A stretch of DNA of 64,000 nucleotides from Aliivibrio sp. EL58 (lineage in GTDB: Bacteria > Pseudomonadota > Gammaproteobacteria > Enterobacterales > Vibrionaceae): positions 1,133,699 through 1,197,698 of the forward strand of contig NZ_OMPC01000009.1 of assembly GCF_900312675.1 (NCBI RefSeq). Direction: 5' to 3'. Under the pieces are notes generated by a model. That model had not been told where the DNA came from and did no database searches. It was given only the letters and a program-made list of their open reading frames with translations. Shown one piece after another: positions 27,717 through 37,876 of the stretch (positions are counted from its first letter, which is position 1; every line of letters begins with the position of its first letter). A program made the translations under genes and the position numbers.

Positions 27717-29171
27717 GTGTCTGAGATCAGTCAACTTACCCCTCAACCTCTTTGGCAGTTTTTCGATAAAATTTGCTCTATCCCTCACCCTTCTAAACAT
27801 GAAGAAGCATTAGCTCAATACATCATTGAATGGGCAACAAGTGAAGGACTAGATGTTCGCCGTGATCCAACCGGCAATGTATTCATTAAAAAGCCAGCAA
27901 CCGCAGGCATGGAAGATCGTAAAGGGGTTGTTCTTCAAGCTCATATCGACATGGTTCCACAAAAGAATGAAGACACTGATCATGACTTCACAAAAGATCC
28001 TATTCAGCCTTACATTGATGGCGAGTGGGTAACAGCGAAAGGAACGACACTTGGCGCTGATAACGGCATGGGCATGGCTTCTTGTCTAACTGTATTAGCT
28101 TCAAATGAGATCAAGCATGGTCCTCTTGAAGTTTTACTTACGATCGATGAAGAAGCTGGCATGACGGGTGCTTTCGGTTTAGAAGCGGGTTGGTTAGAAG
28201 GTGATATCCTTTTAAATACAGATTCTGAACAAGAAGGCGAGATCTATATGGGTTGTGCTGGTGGTGCTGATGGTGCTATCAAACTGAATATCGAACGTGA
28301 AGCACTACCAACAGGTTATGTGACTCGTCAAATTACATTGAAAGGCCTAAAAGGCGGCCACTCTGGTTGTGATATTCACACTGGTCGTGGTAACGCAAAC
28401 AAACTCTTAGGACGCTTCCTTGCTGGTCACGCTGCTGAGCTTGATTTACGTCTTGTTGAGTTCCGTGGTGGTAGTTTACGTAACGCGATTCCACGTGAAG
28501 CATTTGCAACCGTTGCCGTTCCTGCTGAGAACGAAGCAAAACTTGCCGAGCTATTCACGTTTTATACTGATTTACTAAAAGCGGAACTAGGCCGAGTAGA
28601 AACAGGTATCGTAACCTTTAATGAAGCGGTTTCTGCAGATAAAAGTCTAACTTCATCGACTCAAGCACGCTTTATTGCAACATTGAATGCGTGTCCAAAC
28701 GGTGTGATCCGTATGAGTGATGATATTGAAGGCGTGGTTGAAACATCTTTGAACGTTGGTGTTATTACGACAGATGAAGATTCTATTACTATTCTTTGTC
28801 TTATCCGTTCATTAATGGACTCGGGTCGTAGTATGGTTGAAGGTATGCTTTCTTCTGTTGCTGAATTAGCAGGCGCACAAGTCACCTTCTCTGGTACTTA
28901 CCCTGGCTGGAAGCCTGATGCTGATTCTGAAATCATGCATGTTTTCCGTGATGTTTATGAAGGTATCTACGGAAATAAACCAAATATTATGGTTATTCAC
29001 GCAGGTCTTGAGTGTGGTCTATTTAAGAAGCCTTATCCAGAAATGGATATGATTTCATTCGGTCCAACAATCAAATTCCCTCACTCTCCAGATGAGAAAG
29101 TGAAAATTGATACGGTTGCTCTTTATTGGGAGCAAATGGTAGCTATCTTAGAGAACATTCCTAAGAAATAA
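27717..29171 (+). CDS. pepD: Cytosol non-specific dipeptidase / aminoacyl-histidine dipeptidase (PepD)
   Basis: This M20-family metallopeptidase hydrolyses many dipeptides, including carnosine-type Xaa-His. The 484-residue protein shows zinc-site motifs VLQAHIDMVPQ, TTLGADNGMGMA and TIDEEAGMTGA in the first 160 residues, then a dimerisation lid (about 210-390) and the C-terminal catalytic half. The GTG start has AAGGAG 7 bp upstream. Divergence from the gpt region is as in E. coli, where pepD and gpt are neighbours. Confidence 0.96.
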   Translation: MSEISQLTPQPLWQFFDKICSIPHPSKHEEALAQYIIEWATSEGLDVRRDPTGNVFIKKPATAGMEDRKGVVLQAHIDMVPQKNEDTDHDFTKDPIQPYIDGEWVTAKGTTLGADNGMGMASCLTVLASNEIKHGPLEVLLTIDEEAGMTGAFGLEAGWLEGDILLNTDSEQEGEIYMGCAGGADGAIKLNIEREALPTGYVTRQITLKGLKGGHSGCDIHTGRGNANKLLGRFLAGHAAELDLRLVEFRGGSLRNAIPREAFATVAVPAENEAKLAELFTFYTDLLKAELGRVETGIVTFNEAVSADKSLTSSTQARFIATLNACPNGVIRMSDDIEGVVETSLNVGVITTDEDSITILCLIRSLMDSGRSMVEGMLSSVAELAGAQVTFSGTYPGWKPDADSEIMHVFRDVYEGIYGNKPNIMVIHAGLECGLFKKPYPEMDMISFGPTIKFPHSPDEKVKIDTVALYWEQMVAILENIPKK

Positions 29172-29187
29172 TCCATTACTTGTTAAT

Positions 29188-29218
29188 AAAAAACGGTCAG
29201 CATATGCTGACCGTTTTT
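29188..29218. terminator. Bidirectional terminator between pepD and the racemase
   Basis: Perfect stem AAAACGGTCAGCA / TGCTGACCGTTTT with A-run and T-run flanks between convergent genes. Confidence 0.93.
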
Positions 29219-29278
29219 ATTTATATTAATACAATTAATGAACCAATTTAATTAATTAGCTAATTACTGGGATTGGTA

Positions 29279-30490
29279 TTAAAAATAAACTTTTGGATTA
29301 GTTGCGCCCCAGATAACGTATAGTTCAGGCATACTGCGACTGCTAAATGCTTCCATTTCTTTAGTTTCAATCGTCTCTTCATTTTGAGAACCAAAAAGAA
29401 CCACTTCATCACCCGGTTGAACATCTGCAATATCGGTAACATCAACCATGGTGGTATTCATAGACGTCACACCCACTACATTTGCTTTCTGACCATTAAT
29501 TAATACATAGCCGTTATTACCAATTGAGCGTACATAACCATCAGAATAACCTAATGGTAAATTGGCTAGAATTGAATCTCGGCCTAGTACGTAAGTGCTG
29601 CTGTAGCCAATAGTGCTGCCTTTTGGTAAGTAATTTAAAGAGGCAACAGAGGTTTTAAAGCGAACGATACGTTTGTATTCAGGGTTACTTGGCATATCAC
29701 CATACAGTAGGCCACCAGGGCGAACCATATCTAAATGAGCTTCTGGTAGATTAATGGTGGTGTAAGAGTTAGCAACATGAAGAGTAATATTTTCACGATT
29801 TAGCTGAGCTTCATCAATCAGCCATTGGCTTTCTTGTTTGAATAAGTTTAGCTTTGTGCGGATCTCTTCAACTGATTCATTAGGAAAATGCGTCATGATC
29901 CCAACGATATTAACATGACCATTAAAGGCAATATTTAGCGCCTCTTTTTTACCTTGCAACTGAGTTAAATCTAACCCATTACGTCCCATGCCACCTGCAT
30001 TAATTGCTAAGTGAACAGGAATGATCGTATTATTTTTTTTAGCTAACTTTGCAATGGTATTAGCTTGTTCACTTGAACCAATTAACTCTTCAATTTGGTA
30101 CTCTAAACCTGATTGAATTTCATTAGGTGTTGCTGCACGTACACGCATGATTTCGCCTTCGAAACCTTTAGCTCGAACAATACGCGCTTCTTCATTACTC
30201 GTAATACCAATGCACTCGACATTACGATCAATCACTGAAGCCATTAAGCCTTCAATCCCATTACCATAAGCATCTGCTTTCATGATTGCACATACTTTTG
30301 TGTTTTCTGATAATGTTTGTTTTAAGGTATCGATATTATGTTGAAAAGCTTTAGTATCAATTTCTAACCATGCATTGGTTTGTTGAATTTTCTCTTGATT
30401 TGTCAAAGTATCTAAAGAAAGTAGAGGCGCAGAAATAGCCACTGAAGGGAAAACTAAACTTAACGCCAACGCACATTTTGTAAATTTCAT
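29279..30490 (-). CDS. bsr: Periplasmic broad-spectrum amino acid racemase (Bsr type)
   Basis: This is a PLP-dependent fold-III racemase related to alanine racemase. In V. cholerae the homologue BsrV makes D-Met, D-Leu and other non-canonical D-amino acids that edit peptidoglycan in stationary phase. The 403-residue precursor has a signal peptide (about 1-21, ending VAISA), the PLP-lysine motif MKADAYGNG (about 70-78), the Bsr footprint AGGMGRNG with consecutive Arg-Asn, and the catalytic tyrosine in IGYSSTYV. ATG 30490 was preferred to a TTG two codons upstream. Export separates it from housekeeping cytosolic Alr. Confidence 0.87.
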   Translation of the reverse strand: MKFTKCALALSLVFPSVAISAPLLSLDTLTNQEKIQQTNAWLEIDTKAFQHNIDTLKQTLSENTKVCAIMKADAYGNGIEGLMASVIDRNVECIGITSNEEARIVRAKGFEGEIMRVRAATPNEIQSGLEYQIEELIGSSEQANTIAKLAKKNNTIIPVHLAINAGGMGRNGLDLTQLQGKKEALNIAFNGHVNIVGIMTHFPNESVEEIRTKLNLFKQESQWLIDEAQLNRENITLHVANSYTTINLPEAHLDMVRPGGLLYGDMPSNPEYKRIVRFKTSVASLNYLPKGSTIGYSSTYVLGRDSILANLPLGYSDGYVRSIGNNGYVLINGQKANVVGVTSMNTTMVDVTDIADVQPGDEVVLFGSQNEETIETKEMEAFSSRSMPELYVIWGATNPKVYF

Positions 30491-30704
30491 AAACAACCGT
30501 TTTTATATAATTATTATCTTATAAATTTTGAAATAGAATTATATAGTGCTGATTTTATAAGCTCTAGAAAAAAATATTTATATTACAAATATATAAATTA
30601 CAGCTAACAACATAAGATCATTACCAAACGGATCGCCCACACTTGAATCTCATTTTATAAACATAAGTATCATTAACGCCACAGAATTACCCGTTATTCT
30701 GCTT

Positions 30705-31802
30705 CTAAATTAAACTTAACTGCTGAAAAGCTTCTTTTTCTTTTAGCATGACACTAACCCCTATTAATCGGATTTCTCGTCCTTTTTGTCTCTCTAACAC
30801 TTCAATCAGAAGCTCTTCAAAAAAAGGCAATGTAAGGCTAGCATGTACATGCTCTATCGTCGTTTGCTGAAAATCGGCAAATTTAATTTTAATTCCTTGC
30901 TTCGCGATGCTAGATGAACCATTAGCTTTAAGCAGTCGCTTCTCTAACTCAGGGTATAGCCGAGTCTGGATAACAGACCAACACTCATCGAAAGAGCTTA
31001 TGTTATGGGTAAAGGTCCTCTCTACTCCCACTGACTTTCTGTTCCTCTCTGTAATCACTTCACGCTCATCAATCCCATGAGATCGTTTCCATAGTGAAGC
31101 CCCCATTTTTCCAAACCTTAGTAATAAATCTCTCTGCTCACTTTTTTTAACATCACTACACGTATATAACCCAAACTGATGTAAGCGCTCTAAACTCACC
31201 TTTCCTACACCTGGAATTTTCTCTAATGGCAGCTTGTTTATCTCCTCCATTACAGTATCTGGAGTGATCACGTATTGCCCATTTGGTTTATTCAGATCTG
31301 AGGCTATTTTTGCTAAAAACTTAAGTGGTGCAATTCCTGCAGAAGCGGTTAGTTGTAGTTCATTAAAAATATCTTTACGGATCTGCTCTGCGATAAGTGT
31401 TGCAGAACCATGAAGAAGTAAGCAATCACTAACATCTAAATAAGCTTCATCTAATGAGAGAGGTTCTATTTTATCGGTATAACGTCGAAAAATACGGTGG
31501 ATATGATGGGATACCTCTTTGTATACCTGCATCCTTCCTGGGACAACAACGAGATTTGGACACAATTTTAGCGCTTTTCCTGTCGGCATGGCTGAATGAA
31601 TACCAAACTTTCTTGCGGCGTAATTACAAGTACTCAGAACTCCACGCTGCCTCTCATGACCACCAACGGCTAAAGGAACATTACGTAGTGCTGGGTTGTC
31701 TCGCATTTCTACTGCTGCGTAAAAGCAATCCATATCAATATGAATTATTTTTCGCCCTTTTTTTTCAGCTTCTAGTTGCGAGATTTCCATGTTTACGTTC
31801 AT
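30705..31802 (-). CDS. dinB: DNA polymerase IV (DinB)
   Basis: This Y-family translesion polymerase is SOS-inducible. It carries catalytic motifs IHIDMDCFYAAVE (near 20-35) and SLDEAYLDV, a helix-hairpin-helix thumb region (IPGVGKVSLERL) and a little-finger domain. The start is uncertain: ATG 31802 gives 365 residues, and ATG 31790 is also possible; neither has a clear ribosome site. A perfect LexA box lies 10 bp upstream. The beta-clamp-binding end (QQLSLI) resembles the C-terminal clamp motif of DinB. Confidence 0.95.
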   Translation of the reverse strand: MNVNMEISQLEAEKKGRKIIHIDMDCFYAAVEMRDNPALRNVPLAVGGHERQRGVLSTCNYAARKFGIHSAMPTGKALKLCPNLVVVPGRMQVYKEVSHHIHRIFRRYTDKIEPLSLDEAYLDVSDCLLLHGSATLIAEQIRKDIFNELQLTASAGIAPLKFLAKIASDLNKPNGQYVITPDTVMEEINKLPLEKIPGVGKVSLERLHQFGLYTCSDVKKSEQRDLLLRFGKMGASLWKRSHGIDEREVITERNRKSVGVERTFTHNISSFDECWSVIQTRLYPELEKRLLKANGSSSIAKQGIKIKFADFQQTTIEHVHASLTLPFFEELLIEVLERQKGREIRLIGVSVMLKEKEAFQQLSLI

Positions 31803-31811
31803 ATAAGACAA

Positions 31812-31827
31812 CTGTATAAATACACAG
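31812..31827. promoter_or_regulatory. LexA (SOS) operator of dinB
   Basis: CTGTATAAATACACAG fits CTGT-N8-ACAG exactly and is located 10 bp before dinB. Confidence 0.88.
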
Positions 31828-31878
31828 TCAAATAATAACGCTGAACTATTTTTTATTCAAATAATTAATCATCAAATA

Positions 31879-31911
31879 AAAAAACAGCACCATTACTGAT
31901 GCTGTTTTTAT
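31879..31911 (-). terminator. Intrinsic terminator after nqrM
   Basis: Stem AAAAACAGCA / TGCTGTTTTT, T-rich on both sides, 26 bp past nqrM and ahead of dinB. Confidence 0.8.
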
Positions 31912-31935
31912 TTATCTATAACTCACTGTCGGCAG

Positions 31936-32169
31936 TTATGCGATACGATCTTTCTCCCAAGCTGCCAACTTCTCAGCTCGAATAGCTTCTTTTGCTTCAC
32001 GCTTTTTACGTGCATCACAAGGCTCTGGGCAGTTACATACTTTATCGATACCAACAGCACCAAGACCACCACAGCTACCTTTCACGACTTTACGTTGCAC
32101 AATATAGCCAATTGCCATTGCACAAATAACCGCTAAGAAAACAAAAAATGTGATTAGAAATGTATTCAT
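31936..32169 (-). CDS. nqrM: Na+-NQR maturation factor NqrM (DUF539)
   Basis: NqrM is needed to assemble active Na+-NQR in Vibrio and is thought to deliver iron to the cysteine site shared by NqrD and NqrE. The 77 residues have one N-terminal membrane helix (about 4-25) and a cytoplasmic part with four cysteines in GSCGG and VCNCPEPC, followed by a charged helix. It is 11 bp after apbE, the other nqr maturation gene. Confidence 0.93.
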   Translation of the reverse strand: MNTFLITFFVFLAVICAMAIGYIVQRKVVKGSCGGLGAVGIDKVCNCPEPCDARKKREAKEAIRAEKLAAWEKDRIA

Positions 32170-32180
32170 TATTTACTCAC

Positions 32181-33215
32181 TTATTTCAAAAAAGGCTTAA
32201 AGGCTTCAGAAACGATTTCTTTAAAGCCATCTTGGGTTTTCACTATCATGAAAACAGGAATATTATGTTGCTCTGCGACTTCCATGCCTTTTTCTTCACC
32301 TAATACCATTAAGCCAGTTGCTAGTCCATCTGCTGTCATCGACGATTTATCAAGTACTGTTACTGAGACAACTTTATTCGCAATTGGTTTACCGGTAATC
32401 GGATTGATAATATGAGAGTAACGAACGCCCTCTTTTTCAAAATAAATACGGTAATCACCAGATGTCGCTACAGCATGATGGCCAGGTTCAATGATCTCTT
32501 GGATTGAACGCTCATCGACAGATGGTTTTTCAATCGCGATACGCCAAGCAACGTTCTCTTTATTGTTGCCTTTAACACGCATTTCACCGCCGACTTCCAC
32601 CATGTAATCAGTAATGCCTAACTCTTCTAGGTAATTGGCAACAACATCGACACCCCAGCCTTTTGCTATGGTTGATAAATCAACATAAAGCTCTGGAATA
32701 TCTTTTGTTACTGTCGTTTCTGTTACGTTTAAGTGTTGTATACCAACAATAGCACGACGAGTATTTAATTCATCTTCTGTTGGAACTACTTCAGGGCGAG
32801 CTTCTGGGCCAAATCCCCATAGATTGACTAAAGGTCCAACCGTTACGTCTAATGCCCCTAATGTCACTTCATTTAAACGCATCGCTTCTTTAATCACTGT
32901 TGCTGTGTCTTTCGATACGGTAAACGGAGTTAACTCTTCACTTGTATTAAATTGACTTAACTCTGAATCTTTTCGATACGTTGACATTTGATCATTAACT
33001 AACTCTAAGCGTTTATCTATCTCAGCATGAACGACTTCAGATTTAGGTAATCCATCTTTACCAATATATTTAATATTATAGCTTGTCCCCATTGTAGGGC
33101 CATTTATATACACTTGCTCACGTTGATCACCACAACCAGAAAGTAACACTAACGCTAGGCAAGACAATAAAACAATTTTAGCTTTATTTACTAAATGAGT
33201 AACACTGACAGTCAC
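32181..33215 (-). CDS. apbE: FAD:protein FMN transferase ApbE (lipoprotein)
   Basis: ApbE attaches FMN covalently to threonines of NqrB and NqrC using FAD, in the periplasm. GTG 33215 was chosen (AAGGAG 6 bp upstream); an earlier TTG abuts that site. Lipobox LLSGC places the acylated residue at Cys28, followed by the ApbE signature GPTMGTSYNIKY. Its substrates are encoded immediately upstream (T236 of NqrB, T223 of NqrC). A terminator separates it from nqrF, so it may have its own promoter or rely on read-through. Confidence 0.95.
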   Translation of the reverse strand: MTVSVTHLVNKAKIVLLSCLALVLLSGCGDQREQVYINGPTMGTSYNIKYIGKDGLPKSEVVHAEIDKRLELVNDQMSTYRKDSELSQFNTSEELTPFTVSKDTATVIKEAMRLNEVTLGALDVTVGPLVNLWGFGPEARPEVVPTEDELNTRRAIVGIQHLNVTETTVTKDIPELYVDLSTIAKGWGVDVVANYLEELGITDYMVEVGGEMRVKGNNKENVAWRIAIEKPSVDERSIQEIIEPGHHAVATSGDYRIYFEKEGVRYSHIINPITGKPIANKVVSVTVLDKSSMTADGLATGLMVLGEEKGMEVAEQHNIPVFMIVKTQDGFKEIVSEAFKPFLK

Positions 33216-33328
33216 TGCCAACTCCTTAATTTAAATACATTAAAATAACGTAAACAATACACAGGAATATAGATTTACAAAACCTATAACCCTGTACTTT
33301 GTCAGGTTAAATACCGCTCATTAATACG

Positions 33329-33358
33329 AAAAAAGGCTGACTCAGTGATGAGTCAGCC
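33329..33358 (-). terminator. Intrinsic terminator after nqrF
   Basis: Stem GGCTGACTCA / TGAGTCAGCC with a 4-nt loop and T6 on the minus strand, between nqrF and apbE. Confidence 0.9.
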
Positions 33359-33379
33359 AATATTTCTTACTTCAATGGA

Positions 33380-34606
33380 TTAACCACCGAAGTCATCTAG
33401 TAAGATGTTTTCATCTTCAACACCAAGATCTTTAAGCATGCCGATAACAGCTGCGTTCATCATTGGTGGACCACACATGTAGTATTCACAATCTTCAGGT
33501 GCTTCATGATCTTTCAGGTAGTTTTCATAAAGTACGTTGTGAATGAAGCCTGTGTAACCATCCCAGTTATCTTCTGGCATAGGATCAGACAGAGCACAAT
33601 GCCATACGAAGTTTTCATTGTTAGCCGCTAGGCCGTCAAAGTCTTCAACGTAGAACATTTCACGCTTAGAGCGTGCACCATACCAGTAAGACATTTTACG
33701 TGTTGATTTAAGACGTAAAAGTTGGTCAAAGATATGAGAACGCATTGGCGCCATACCTGCACCACCACCGATGAATACCATTTCATTATCAGTATCTTTT
33801 GCAAAGAACTCACCAAATGGACCAGAAATAGTACATTTGTCGCCTTCTTTTAAAGACCAGATATAAGATGACATAACACCTGGAGCTACATCAGGATTAT
33901 TTGGCGGCGGAGTTGCAATACGTACGTTAAGCTTGATGATGCCTTTCTCTTCTGGGTATGAAGCCATAGAGTATGCACGAATCGAATGCTCTTTAACGAT
34001 TGACTCGTAACGGAATAAGTTAAACTTATCCCAATCGCCACGATATTCTTCAGGAATATCATAATCTGAGTATTTCACATGATGTGGTTCAGCTTCAATT
34101 TGAATGTAACCACCAGCACGGAATGGAACTTCTTCACCATCTGGGATAGCAAGAGCAAGTTCTTTGATGAAAGTAGCTTCGTTATCATTAGAGATAACCG
34201 TACATTCCCACTTTTTAACACCAAAGATTTCTTCTGGAAGTTCAATTTCCATGTCAGTTTTCATTGCAACTTGACATGCTAGACGCTCACCTTCGCGAGC
34301 CTCACCTTTAGAAATGTGATCAAGCTCTGTAGGTAGAATATCACCACCGCCAGATTTCACTTTCACACGACACTGACCACAAGAGCCACCGCCACCACAA
34401 GCTGATGATACAAAGATACCTGCGCTACCAAGAGCGTTAAGTAATTTGCTACCAGGCTGTGTAATGATCGCTTTTTCAGGATCACCATTTACAGAGATAG
34501 TAATGTCACCTGATGGCACTAGTTTAGATTTAGCGAATAAAATCACTAAAACTAAAACCAGTACAATTATGGTAAACATCGCTACACCAAGAATAATGCT
34601 TTGCAT
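33380..34606 (-). CDS. nqrF: Na+-translocating NADH:quinone reductase subunit F
   Basis: NqrF is the electron entry subunit; it oxidises NADH through FAD and passes electrons to a 2Fe-2S centre. The 408 residues show an N-terminal membrane helix (about 3-25), a ferredoxin domain with cluster ligands Cys70, Cys76, Cys79 and Cys111, an FAD-binding domain with RAYSMASYP, and an NADH-binding domain with [12 protein letters not shown] and YMCGPPMM. Ligand spacing equals that of V. cholerae NqrF as I recall. It is the last gene of the nqrABCDEF operon. Confidence 0.98.
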   Translation of the reverse strand: MQSIILGVAMFTIIVLVLVLVILFAKSKLVPSGDITISVNGDPEKAIITQPGSKLLNALGSAGIFVSSACGGGGSCGQCRVKVKSGGGDILPTELDHISKGEAREGERLACQVAMKTDMEIELPEEIFGVKKWECTVISNDNEATFIKELALAIPDGEEVPFRAGGYIQIEAEPHHVKYSDYDIPEEYRGDWDKFNLFRYESIVKEHSIRAYSMASYPEEKGIIKLNVRIATPPPNNPDVAPGVMSSYIWSLKEGDKCTISGPFGEFFAKDTDNEMVFIGGGAGMAPMRSHIFDQLLRLKSTRKMSYWYGARSKREMFYVEDFDGLAANNENFVWHCALSDPMPEDNWDGYTGFIHNVLYENYLKDHEAPEDCEYYMCGPPMMNAAVIGMLKDLGVEDENILLDDFGG

Positions 34607-34635
34607 TTGTTATTCCTTATTACTGGGTGCTTACC

Positions 34636-35232
34636 CTACAGTTGAACACCAGAGAAAGACATAAAGCCTAACGCCATCAAACCTACTGTAATGAAAGTAA
34701 TACCTAAGCCACGAAGACCTGGAGGTACATCTGAATACTTCATTTTCTCACGAATACCAGCAAGTGCGACAATAGCCAACATCCAACCAACACCAGAACC
34801 AAATCCATAAACTACAGATTCAGCAAAGTTATAGTCACGTTGAACCATGAAAGATACACCACCGAAAATTGCACAGTTAACTGTGATTAACGGAAGGAAA
34901 ATACCTAACGCATTGTACAAAGGCGGGAAGAAACGGTCTAAGATCATTTCTAGTATTTGTACAAGTGCCGCGATAACACCAATAAAGGTAATAAAGCTAA
35001 GGAATGTTAAATCTACACCAGCAACAATCGCATTTTCTTTCAACAAGTAAGTGTAAACAAGGTTGTTCAATGGTACTGCGATTGTTAATACAACAACTAC
35101 AGCAACACCAAGACCAAACGATGTTTTTACTTTCTTAGACACGGCTAAGAAAGTACACATACCCAAGAAGAACGAAAGCGCCATGTTCTCAATGAAGATC
35201 GATTTAACAAGTAAACTAATATAATGTTCCAT
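34636..35232 (-). CDS. nqrE: Na+-translocating NADH:quinone reductase subunit E
   Basis: NqrE is an integral membrane subunit of about six helices, homologous and antiparallel to NqrD, and shares with it an iron centre that relays electrons across the membrane. The 198-residue protein has the conserved cysteines in [12 protein letters not shown] (residue 26) and [10 protein letters not shown] (about 120). NqrM, encoded downstream, is thought to load this site. It starts 7 bp after nqrD. Confidence 0.97.
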   Translation of the reverse strand: MEHYISLLVKSIFIENMALSFFLGMCTFLAVSKKVKTSFGLGVAVVVVLTIAVPLNNLVYTYLLKENAIVAGVDLTFLSFITFIGVIAALVQILEMILDRFFPPLYNALGIFLPLITVNCAIFGGVSFMVQRDYNFAESVVYGFGSGVGWMLAIVALAGIREKMKYSDVPPGLRGLGITFITVGLMALGFMSFSGVQL

Positions 35233-35239
35233 TTCGACC

Positions 35240-35872
35240 TTACTCCTTCGCTTCTACTTGTTCTGGCTTGATGATACGGATAGCCCAAATCATAAAACCA
35301 ATTAAGAAGAATGCAGATGGTGCTAGAAGCATTAGACCATTTGGTTGGTACCAGCCGCCGTTAGAAACAAGTGGAAGAACCTCAACACCAAACAGTTTAC
35401 CTGAACCTAGAAGTTCACGGAAAAATGCAACTGTCATCAATACAAAACCGTAACCAAGACCGTTACCAATACCATCGATGAATGATGGAAGAGGTGCAGA
35501 CTTCATTGCGAACGCTTCAGCACGACCCATTACAATACAGTTTGTAATGATCAAACTAACAAATACAGAAAGCTGTTTAGAGATATCGTAAAGATATGCT
35601 TTCAATACTTGGTCAACAACGATTACCAAAGAGGCAATGATCGCCATCTGAACGATGATACGAACACTGTTTGGCATGTGGTTACGAATTAGCGAAACGA
35701 ATAAGTTAGATAATGCAGTAACAAACATTACTGCAATTGTCATAACAAAAGCCGTTTCAAGCTTAGTTGTTACAGCTAAAGCTGAACATACACCAAGAAC
35801 TTGTAGCGCGATTGGGTTGTTATCCAATACCGGTGCTAAAACGCTCTTTTTAATGTCTTTTACGCTCGCCAT
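35240..35872 (-). CDS. nqrD: Na+-translocating NADH:quinone reductase subunit D
   Basis: NqrD is the membrane partner of NqrE. The 210 residues have about six helices and the paired cysteines in [12 protein letters not shown] (about 29) and [10 protein letters not shown] (about 112), matching the inverted-repeat architecture shared with NqrE and RnfA/RnfE. The start overlaps the nqrC stop by one base. Confidence 0.97.
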   Translation of the reverse strand: MASVKDIKKSVLAPVLDNNPIALQVLGVCSALAVTTKLETAFVMTIAVMFVTALSNLFVSLIRNHMPNSVRIIVQMAIIASLVIVVDQVLKAYLYDISKQLSVFVSLIITNCIVMGRAEAFAMKSAPLPSFIDGIGNGLGYGFVLMTVAFFRELLGSGKLFGVEVLPLVSNGGWYQPNGLMLLAPSAFFLIGFMIWAIRIIKPEQVEAKE

Positions 35873-36639
35873 TAGTTCAGACCTCCATCACGAACTTTCG
35901 CTAAGAATGGGCCGAAACCATCATTACCTAACCAGAAGTCAAATGTGTTTTGAACACCGTTGCCTGTTAGCGTTGCACCAGAAAGACCATCTACACCGTG
36001 CTCAGAACCAGCTGGAGCACCGCCTTTAACGATCTTAATTGCAGGGTTATGATCTGCATCAAACAGAGTTTTACCTACAAACTGTGCACGCCATGTTGGG
36101 TTTTCAACTTCACCACCAAGCCCAGGAGTTTCACCTTGCTCGTAGTAAGTGATACCAGCAACAGTGTTACCATCAGTCTCAACAGCAACAAACGCATACA
36201 TCATTGACCATAAGCCAGTACCGTGAACAGGAATGATAACTTTAGATACTTCATCACCGCTCTTAACTAGGTAAACAACACCTAAATTAGCACGACGAAT
36301 GATCTTAGCTTTATCTTGCTCAGCAGTTAGCTTGATAGATTGTTTTGGATCTTTTGCTGCTTTACGTTGATCGTAAGTTGCAGCATCACCATCAACAAAC
36401 TCACCTGTTTTAAAATCAACAAGACGAGGTTCGATGTTCGCAGCAAATAGTTCAGGAATAGTACCTGAGCCAGTAATACCTGCGACTTCAACGATTTTGC
36501 TTTGCTTATCTAGAACGGCATTTGCTTGTTGCTTCGGCTTAAGAACAACCGCAGCTGTTGATACGATGATTGAACACACTAAGCTCAAACCAATAACAAC
36601 ACCGAGTGTTTTTTTAATGCTATCGTTATTACTTGCCAT
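35872..36639 (-). CDS. nqrC: Na+-translocating NADH:quinone reductase subunit C
   Basis: NqrC is anchored by one N-terminal membrane helix (about 11-32) with a periplasmic domain that carries covalent FMN. The flavinylation motif DGLSGATLT places the acceptor threonine at residue 223 of 255. ApbE, encoded in the same region, performs the attachment. It overlaps nqrB by 11 bp. Confidence 0.97.
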   Translation of the reverse strand: MASNNDSIKKTLGVVIGLSLVCSIIVSTAAVVLKPKQQANAVLDKQSKIVEVAGITGSGTIPELFAANIEPRLVDFKTGEFVDGDAATYDQRKAAKDPKQSIKLTAEQDKAKIIRRANLGVVYLVKSGDEVSKVIIPVHGTGLWSMMYAFVAVETDGNTVAGITYYEQGETPGLGGEVENPTWRAQFVGKTLFDADHNPAIKIVKGGAPAGSEHGVDGLSGATLTGNGVQNTFDFWLGNDGFGPFLAKVRDGGLN

Positions 36640-37873
36640 AGCGTTTTAGTCTCCGTTTCACGTTACCTTCAACTACAAGGTTATCAAACAGTGGAGCAAA
36701 TAAGTTTGCAAACAGAATAGCTAACATCATACCTTCAGGGTATGCAGGGTTAACTACACGGATCATTACAGCCATTGCACCAATTAAAATACCGTACCAC
36801 CACTTACCTTTGCTGGTAAATGACGCTGATACTGGGTCTGTAGCCATAAAGATCATACCAAACGCAAAACCACCAAGAACTAGGTGCCAATGCCAAGGCA
36901 TGCTAAACATTGCGTTTGTATCAGAGCCGATTAGGTTAAACAGTGTTGAAACTGCAACCATACCAACCATAACACCCGCAATAATACGCCAAGATGCAAT
37001 ACGCATGTAAACGATCATTAGGCCACCAAGGATCAGAGCAAGAGTCGAAACCTCACCAATTGAACCTGGGATATTACCAATGAATGCGTCCATCCAAGAG
37101 ATAGTGTTGCCAGTAACTGTATTAACTAAGCCACCTTGACCGCCTTGTGCCCATTGGCTAAGTGCTGTTGCACCAGAGAAGCCATCAGCAGCAGTCCAAA
37201 CTGTATCACCTGAAATTTGAGCTGGGTATGCAAAGAATAAGAATGCACGGCCCGCAAGCGCTGGGTTTAGGAAGTTACGACCTGTACCACCGAAGATTTC
37301 TTTTGCAACAACAACACCAAAGGTAATACCTAGTGCTGCTTGCCATAAAGGAAGCGTTGGTGGAACGATCAATGCGAAAAGAATAGAAGTAACGAAGAAA
37401 CCTTCATTTACTTCATGCTTACGCACCATACAGAACAATACTTCCCAGAAGCCACCAACAATAAATACTGTTGCGTAGATAGGTAAGAAGTAGGTTGCCC
37501 CCAGTAGCATGCTACTGCCCCAGCCAGCATCAGCACTTATCGTGCCGCCAAGCATCTCGGTTAACCAGTAGTGCCAGTCACCAGCAACAACAGCTGCCAA
37601 TTCAGCACCTTGGTACATATGATCCAGAGCAACAATTGCTTGATGACCTGAGTTGTACATACCCCAGAATGTTGCAGGGAATACAGCAAACCACACCATG
37701 ATCATGATACGTTTTAAATCAACGCTATCACGTACATGTGAACCACCTTTAGTAACTAAACCAGGCGTATAAAAAAGAGTTGCCGCTGCTTCATACAGAG
37801 CAAACCATTTTTCATATTTTCCACCAGGTTCGAAATGAGGTTCAATTTTTTCAATAATCTTTAACAGGCTCAT
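36629..37873 (-). CDS. nqrB: Na+-translocating NADH:quinone reductase subunit B
   Basis: NqrB is the main membrane subunit with about ten helices; it binds covalent FMN, riboflavin and quinone, and contains the sodium path. The ApbE motif DGFSGAT places flavinylated Thr at 236, the same number as in V. cholerae. Length is 414. It starts 3 bp after nqrA. Confidence 0.97.
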   Translation of the reverse strand: MSLLKIIEKIEPHFEPGGKYEKWFALYEAAATLFYTPGLVTKGGSHVRDSVDLKRIMIMVWFAVFPATFWGMYNSGHQAIVALDHMYQGAELAAVVAGDWHYWLTEMLGGTISADAGWGSSMLLGATYFLPIYATVFIVGGFWEVLFCMVRKHEVNEGFFVTSILFALIVPPTLPLWQAALGITFGVVVAKEIFGGTGRNFLNPALAGRAFLFFAYPAQISGDTVWTAADGFSGATALSQWAQGGQGGLVNTVTGNTISWMDAFIGNIPGSIGEVSTLALILGGLMIVYMRIASWRIIAGVMVGMVAVSTLFNLIGSDTNAMFSMPWHWHLVLGGFAFGMIFMATDPVSASFTSKGKWWYGILIGAMAVMIRVVNPAYPEGMMLAILFANLFAPLFDNLVVEGNVKRRLKRYGK

Positions 37874-37876
37874 TGA

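Noticed and set aside
31454-31819. 121-codon plus-strand frame opposite dinB
   Set aside because: It ends inside the dinB operator and lies entirely over recognised dinB motifs.
33222-33330. Additional small gene between apbE and nqrF
   Set aside because: No frame with a ribosome site; the interval is explained by the apbE ribosome site and the nqrF terminator.
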